Source: JAFARE01 sp035566535 (GTDB lineage Bacteria > Chloroflexota > Dormibacteria > Aeolococcales > Aeolococcaceae). From it: a DNA stretch of 9,503 nucleotides. The translations under genes were made by a program, and so were the position numbers. Each line of letters begins with the position of its first letter. Within the stretch, counting starts at the first letter, position 1. Under the pieces are notes generated by a model. That model did no database searches. It was given only the letters and a program-made list of their open reading frames with translations, and had not been told where the DNA came from. Where the stretch lies: the NCBI GenBank assembly GCA_035566535.1, contig DATMRA010000161.1, positions 1 through 9,503 on the forward strand. Reading direction: 5' to 3'. Positions 6,382 to 9,503 of the stretch are shown here, one piece after another.

Positions 6382-7725
6382 CTGTTCGAGCGGAGCGCGA
6401 CCACCCTCGCCGCAAGTGTGCGCGATGGTGCCGTGCGAGCGGCAAGCGTGGTCGAAGCGCATCTGCAACGGATCGCAGAGATGAATCCACGCCTCGGCGC
6501 GTTGTCCGCAGTGCGTCACGCGGAAGCGCTTCGCGAGGCGGATGCACTGCAGCACCGCGACGACCTCGCCGCGCTGCCGCTTGCGGGTGTGCCGGTGGTG
6601 GTGAAGGAGAACGTCGACGTCGCCGGCCTGCCGACCCTGCACGGCTCGGCCGCGACGTCGCGCACGCCGGCTGGTGTGGACGATCTCTTGGTCGGCCGGC
6701 TGCGTGCTGCCGGCGCGATCGTCATTGCCAAGTCGCACATGCCCGAACTGGCGATCTGGCCGGTGACCGAGAGCGCCATCTGCAATACACGTAACCCATA
6801 CGACGTGACGCGCACACCTGGTGGTTCAAGCGGCGGGAGTGCGGCTGCGGTGGCGGCGCGGATGGCGACACTGGCCATCGGCAGCGACGGCGGCGGATCG
6901 GTACGCATTCCCGCAGCCTGCTGCGGCATCGTCGGCGTGAAGACAACGCCAGGCTTGGTGCCGCTGCCGGGTGGCGCCGCGTCCCACTGGTATGGGCTCA
7001 GTGTGGTCGGACCACTTGCCCGCTGCGTCGACGATGCGGCGCTCATGCTCGATGTCATGGCGGGCACGGTTAAGTACCGCGACCCGCAGCCGCCGGCAGA
7101 GACGTTGCAGGTCAGCGTGTCCTGGCGACATCCGTTGCTGGGTGCACGGGTGGACGAGGAGACCCGTGTCGCAGTGCAGACGGTGGCCGACACGCTGCGC
7201 AATGCCGGCCACGAGGTCACCGCAGCCGATCCACCGTATCCGCCTGTTCCAACAGCGTTTCTGCGCTCTTGGCTGGCCGGAATCGCAGAAGACGCGGACA
7301 CGCTCGGGTTGGACGTCACCAAGGTGGAGCCGCGCACGCGGGGGCTCATCGCTGGCGGGCGCTGGGTGCGCCGGCGCCGGCTCGATCGTCAGGCACGGGA
7401 CTCGCAAGCCGCCCGTCGGCTCACGAGTTGGATCAGCGTGCGTGACCTGCTCGTTGTGCCGGTGCTCGCGGGCCCTCCGCCCGAGGTCGGCCGCTGGTGG
7501 GGCCAGAGCTGGATGCACACGATGTTCAGCGCCGGCAACTGGATGGGTTTCAACCCACCGTGGAATCTCGCCGGGTGCCCCTCCGTCGCGATGCCGGTGA
7601 CGCTCAGCCGGCTGGGCATGCCGATTGGCGTGCAACTGGTGGGAGCGCCCGGCTCGGAAGCGCGATTGCTCTCCGTGGCAAAGCAACTCGAGGGATCACC
7701 GGCGCGTTTCAGCGCGCAGCCATGA
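6382..7725 (+). CDS. Amidase-signature family hydrolase
   Basis: This hydrolase cleaves a carboxamide to acid and amine or ammonia. The Ser-cisSer-Lys triad is complete. Lys is at base 6604 in VVVKENVDVAGLPT, the bridging Ser at 6826 in PGGSSGGSAAA, and the nucleophile Ser at 6898 in GSDGGGSVRIPA (Lys75, Ser149 and Ser173 with this start). The 24-residue Ser-Ser spacing equals that of FAAH, known from the family. GVQLVG near the C-terminus is also typical. The start is uncertain. Between GTG 6205, deep inside the synthetase gene, and GTG 6418, which would cut into the conserved first helix, there is no ATG, GTG or TTG in frame. I take CTG 6382, with GAGGAG at 6373-6378 just upstream. CTG 6340, overlapping the preceding stop as CTGA, and GTG 6418 are alternatives. 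With this start the product is 447 residues, normal for the family. The substrate is unknown; the pairing with an acyl-CoA synthetase hints at a fatty or aryl amide. A tRNA-amidotransferase GatA is less likely, since no gatB or gatC adjoins it. Confidence 0.88.
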   Translation: MFERSATTLAASVRDGAVRAASVVEAHLQRIAEMNPRLGALSAVRHAEALREADALQHRDDLAALPLAGVPVVVKENVDVAGLPTLHGSAATSRTPAGVDDLLVGRLRAAGAIVIAKSHMPELAIWPVTESAICNTRNPYDVTRTPGGSSGGSAAAVAARMATLAIGSDGGGSVRIPAACCGIVGVKTTPGLVPLPGGAASHWYGLSVVGPLARCVDDAALMLDVMAGTVKYRDPQPPAETLQVSVSWRHPLLGARVDEETRVAVQTVADTLRNAGHEVTAADPPYPPVPTAFLRSWLAGIAEDADTLGLDVTKVEPRTRGLIAGGRWVRRRRLDRQARDSQAARRLTSWISVRDLLVVPVLAGPPPEVGRWWGQSWMHTMFSAGNWMGFNPPWNLAGCPSVAMPVTLSRLGMPIGVQLVGAPGSEARLLSVAKQLEGSPARFSAQP

Positions 7726-7750
7726 TCGCAAGTCGGCTACCCGCGCTGAA
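7708..7750. terminator. Inverted repeat across the convergent gene junction, possible bidirectional terminator
   Basis: TTCAGCGCG (7708-7716) pairs perfectly with CGCGCTGAA (7742-7750). Inside, AGCC (7718-7721) can pair with GGCT (7735-7738). The structure covers both stop codons and the 11-bp gap between the amidase and the lipoprotein gene. There is no T-tract on either side, so it is not a classical intrinsic terminator. Its position is the main argument. Confidence 0.35.
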
Positions 7751-8834
7751 TCGATCCTGTCTGCACCGCCTCGAACGCGCTGCCCGGCACGGTCTTCAGT
7801 TGATTGAGGTCGTTGTCGTTCCAGCGCGTGTCGGTTGAGCCGCTGATGTACCAGCTGCTGCCGTTGTCGGCAAGCAGCATGCCGTACTTCTTGAGCGCGG
7901 TGAGGATGACCAGCGACTCGCCGTGAAACGGCGACAGGTCGAATGACGCTTTGAGGCGGAGGCGCAAACCCATGGGCGGGTCAGCCGGATTGTTGACGCC
8001 GGCCTGGTGCGTGGCCGGATGGATGAATCCGTTCTGGCTCTCGTCGACAGTGAAACGCAGCGCGTGGTTGATGACGCCCGACGCGACTTCGTCGTAGCGG
8101 ACGAGCCCTGGGAGGATCGGCAGGCCGGCCGCGTCTGCCGACGTCCACGTGTCCGGTCGCAGCGCGTTGCTGCTGAGATCGAACACGGCGCCGGATGCGC
8201 ATGTCCACCCGCTGCCCTGTTGTTGCGCGCCGAACATCTCGTACAGATGGCAGTTGCCGGAGTCCGCGACAAGCACATGTCGATCGCTCCCCGCTTCAAC
8301 CGGTGCGTTGAGTGGGACGGGGTACGGACCGGGGTCGCTCTCATTGCCGTATGCGTTGAACGTGATCGGCACGAACGGTTGCGAGCCGGGAACCACGACG
8401 TAGGGGATGCCGTAGGAGGGATCCGAGCCGAAGTCGGGGTGCACGAATTGGCGGAATGCGTCGATGCGCGTGATGTACGTGTTGGAGTTCGGGTCCAGCG
8501 GCAGGCTGGACACGTCCTGGTTCCACGGGTTGTTCGACGGGAAGACTGCGCATCCACCTAGGTTCGAACCGCCTCCGGGATGGAACACCGTGATGGGGTC
8601 AGGAGGGAGCGTGGCCGGAGGGACCGCAGTGCTCGCCGGCGGTGGGGCGGCGGGTGCTGCGAGCGTCGGGCTCGCCGACGGTTGCGGCGTGAACAGCGAT
8701 AGGGGAGTGTGCGAACGAGCCAGCTGGTGGCCCTCGACAAGCCCCGACTGGTCCGTGGCCTGGGTGGCCGTGCCGCAGGCTGTGGCGCCGAATGCGAGGA
8801 TGGCGAGGGCGCCGCGAAGCCGGCGTGAGGTCAT
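7737..8834 (-). CDS. Putative lipoprotein with conserved uncharacterised domain
   Basis: This is a 365-residue exported protein of unknown function. The start ATG 8834 gives a classical lipoprotein signal: SRRLRG, a hydrophobic stretch (9-15) and a lipobox ending ATAC with Cys20 (Ala at -3 is tolerated). The reading frame is open further upstream to 9074, but that would overlap the divergent gene. A Pro/Ala/Ser-rich linker (about 46-80) precedes the domain at 94-360. Its marked blocks are GCAVFPSNNPWNQDVS (94-109), VHPDFG (131-136), YGIPYVVVPG (141-150), DRHVLVAD (184-191), TSADAAGLPILPGLVRYDEV (231-250), NHALRFTV (256-263), HQAG (276-279), PPMGLRLRLK (286-295) and LADNGSSWYISG (321-332). I recall unnamed actinobacterial proteins with the same blocks. 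The abundance of invariant-looking His, Asp, Glu and Tyr suggests an enzyme or ligand-binding fold, but I cannot name an activity. It is convergent with the amidase and divergent from the lyase-like gene. Confidence 0.88.
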   Translation of the reverse strand: MTSRRLRGALAILAFGATACGTATQATDQSGLVEGHQLARSHTPLSLFTPQPSASPTLAAPAAPPPASTAVPPATLPPDPITVFHPGGGSNLGGCAVFPSNNPWNQDVSSLPLDPNSNTYITRIDAFRQFVHPDFGSDPSYGIPYVVVPGSQPFVPITFNAYGNESDPGPYPVPLNAPVEAGSDRHVLVADSGNCHLYEMFGAQQQGSGWTCASGAVFDLSSNALRPDTWTSADAAGLPILPGLVRYDEVASGVINHALRFTVDESQNGFIHPATHQAGVNNPADPPMGLRLRLKASFDLSPFHGESLVILTALKKYGMLLADNGSSWYISGSTDTRWNDNDLNQLKTVPGSAFEAVQTGSIQRG

Positions 8835-8852
8835 GGCTCGGCGGCTGATCGG

Positions 8853-8880
8853 CACCTCCGCATCATCGTCGGCGGAGGTG
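8853..8880. repeat. 9-bp perfect inverted repeat in the divergent intergenic region
   Basis: CACCTCCGC (8853-8861) and GCGGAGGTG (8872-8880) are exact reverse complements separated by 10 bases. The repeat lies in the 79-bp gap between the lipoprotein start (8834) and the lyase-like start (8914), 20 bases upstream of the latter's putative -10 box. It could be an operator, or in lipoprotein mRNA a hairpin that pairs away the GGAGGTG sequence located 18 bases before the ATG. Confidence 0.5.
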
Positions 8881-8900
8881 GTGCCTTCGTGACGGCGCGG

Positions 8901-8906
8901 TATCGT
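8901..8906 (+). promoter_or_regulatory. Possible -10 box for leaderless lyase-like mRNA
   Basis: TATCGT (TANNNT) ends seven bases before ATG 8914, the same arrangement as at hemE. No Shine-Dalgarno is present between box and start and no clear -35 hexamer is seen. This suggests initiation on a leaderless transcript. Confidence 0.45.
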
Positions 8907-8913
8907 CCTGCCC

Positions 8914-9503
8914 ATGGTGACCATCGGCGATGCACCACTGCGGATCGAGGACGTGGTCGCGGTTGCGGACGGGGCGCCGGTGGAGCTTTCCGCGGCGGCA
9001 CGTGATCGGATTCGACGCAGCCGGCAGGTCATTGAAGAGAAGCTGGCGGCAGACGAACCGACATATGGACTCAACCGCGGCGTTGGTCACGACAAGGACC
9101 GCAGGATCTCGGGCGACGAAATGACGCAGTTCTCGCTACGCATGCTTCGTTCCCACGAGGGGGGAATCGGTCCACCACTCAGCGCCGACATCGTCCGCGC
9201 AGCCATCCTCGCGCGTGTCAGCGGCATCGCCCAAGGTGGTTCCGGTGCCAGTCCGGCGATGCCGGAGACGCTCGTCGCGATGCTCAACGGCGGTGTGACG
9301 CCGCTCGTGCCGTCTATCAGCTCCGTCGGCGATGGCGATCTGGGTCAGATGGCGGCGATCGGACTGGTAGCGATCGGCGAGGGGATCGCGACCTACCGCG
9401 GAGAACCCATGGCTGGAGCCGACGCGCTGCGAATGGCGGGGATTGCGCCGCTCGCCCTCGGGCCGAAGGACGGCCTCACCCTGATGTCAGCCAACGGCAT
9501 TTC
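8914..9503 (+). CDS. Histidine/phenylalanine ammonia-lyase family protein lacking the MIO triad (5' part)
   Basis: These are the first 196 codons of an aromatic amino acid lyase family protein; the rest lies beyond the window. Normal members eliminate ammonia from His, Phe or Tyr using an MIO group made autocatalytically from Ala-Ser-Gly. Family landmarks are clear: TYGLNRGVG (50-58) with the catalytic-type Tyr51, RSHEGGIGPPLS (79-90) with His81, VRAAILARVSGIAQGGSG, LVAMLNGGVTPLVP and LVAIGEG, all aligned with hutH products. However, where HutH reads GSVGASGDLAPLA, this protein reads SSVGDGDLGQMA (136-147): the triad is gone and one residue is missing. The later KEGLALINGT motif is KDGLTLMSANG (185-195). 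The frame is open throughout, so this is not a frameshift. ATG 8914 fits the leaderless promoter; GTG 8917 is possible. It may be a lyase with altered chemistry, a non-lyase enzyme or a binding protein. I would not call it hutH. Confidence 0.85.
   Translation, partial: MVTIGDAPLRIEDVVAVADGAPVELSAAARDRIRRSRQVIEEKLAADEPTYGLNRGVGHDKDRRISGDEMTQFSLRMLRSHEGGIGPPLSADIVRAAILARVSGIAQGGSGASPAMPETLVAMLNGGVTPLVPSISSVGDGDLGQMAAIGLVAIGEGIATYRGEPMAGADALRMAGIAPLALGPKDGLTLMSANGI

Noticed and set aside
9241..9258. Gly-Ser-Gly-Ala-Ser-Pro near residues 110-115 as a displaced MIO triad
   Set aside because: It aligns with the KGHSG-type segment of HutH, about 25 residues before the MIO loop, and reads Ala-Ser-Pro, not Ala-Ser-Gly.

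Overview
The window is GC-rich bacterial DNA, roughly two thirds G+C by eye, densely packed with genes. Two genes appear to have leaderless promoters: a TANNNT box seven bases before the ATG at hemE and at the lyase-like gene. The HemE, the acyl-CoA synthetase and the repeat-bearing secreted protein all look actinobacterial, or from a related high-GC soil lineage such as Dormibacterota or Chloroflexota. I cannot place the organism more closely, and there is no rRNA, tRNA or mobile element to help.

Layout, left to right. On the minus strand, hemE (uroporphyrinogen decarboxylase, 490-1551) overlaps by GTGA the start of a polytopic membrane protein that leaves the window at base 1. It resembles GT-C type glycosyltransferase-like proteins. 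Divergently, after about 100 bp of control DNA, a 1019-residue exported protein (1652-4711) carries a cysteine-rich N-terminal region of unknown function, an IPT/TIG-like domain, and six C-terminal repeats of 37-48 residues (DGWGGIHP...GWDIAR) that look like beta-propeller blades. Nine bases later comes an AMP-forming fatty acyl-CoA synthetase (4721-6343), followed at once by an amidase-signature hydrolase (about 6382-7725). The amidase has no ordinary start codon near the junction.

The amidase converges on a minus-strand lipoprotein gene (7737-8834), with an inverted repeat across the junction. The lipoprotein carries a Pro/Ala-rich linker and a well-defined but uncharacterised domain. It is divergent from the last gene, a 5' fragment of a histidine/phenylalanine ammonia-lyase family protein (8914 to the window end). 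A 9-bp perfect inverted repeat lies between the two.

How they fit together: hemE is housekeeping tetrapyrrole synthesis. The synthetase and amidase could together release an acid from an amide and activate it as a CoA thioester, but this is inference from adjacency. The most unusual item is the lyase homologue. Its Ala-Ser-Gly triad, which normally forms the MIO electrophile, is replaced by a one-residue-shorter Gly-Asp-Gly stretch while the reading frame stays intact. The two exported proteins contain the least explained sequence in the window. I see no defence system, CRISPR array, phage or transposon.
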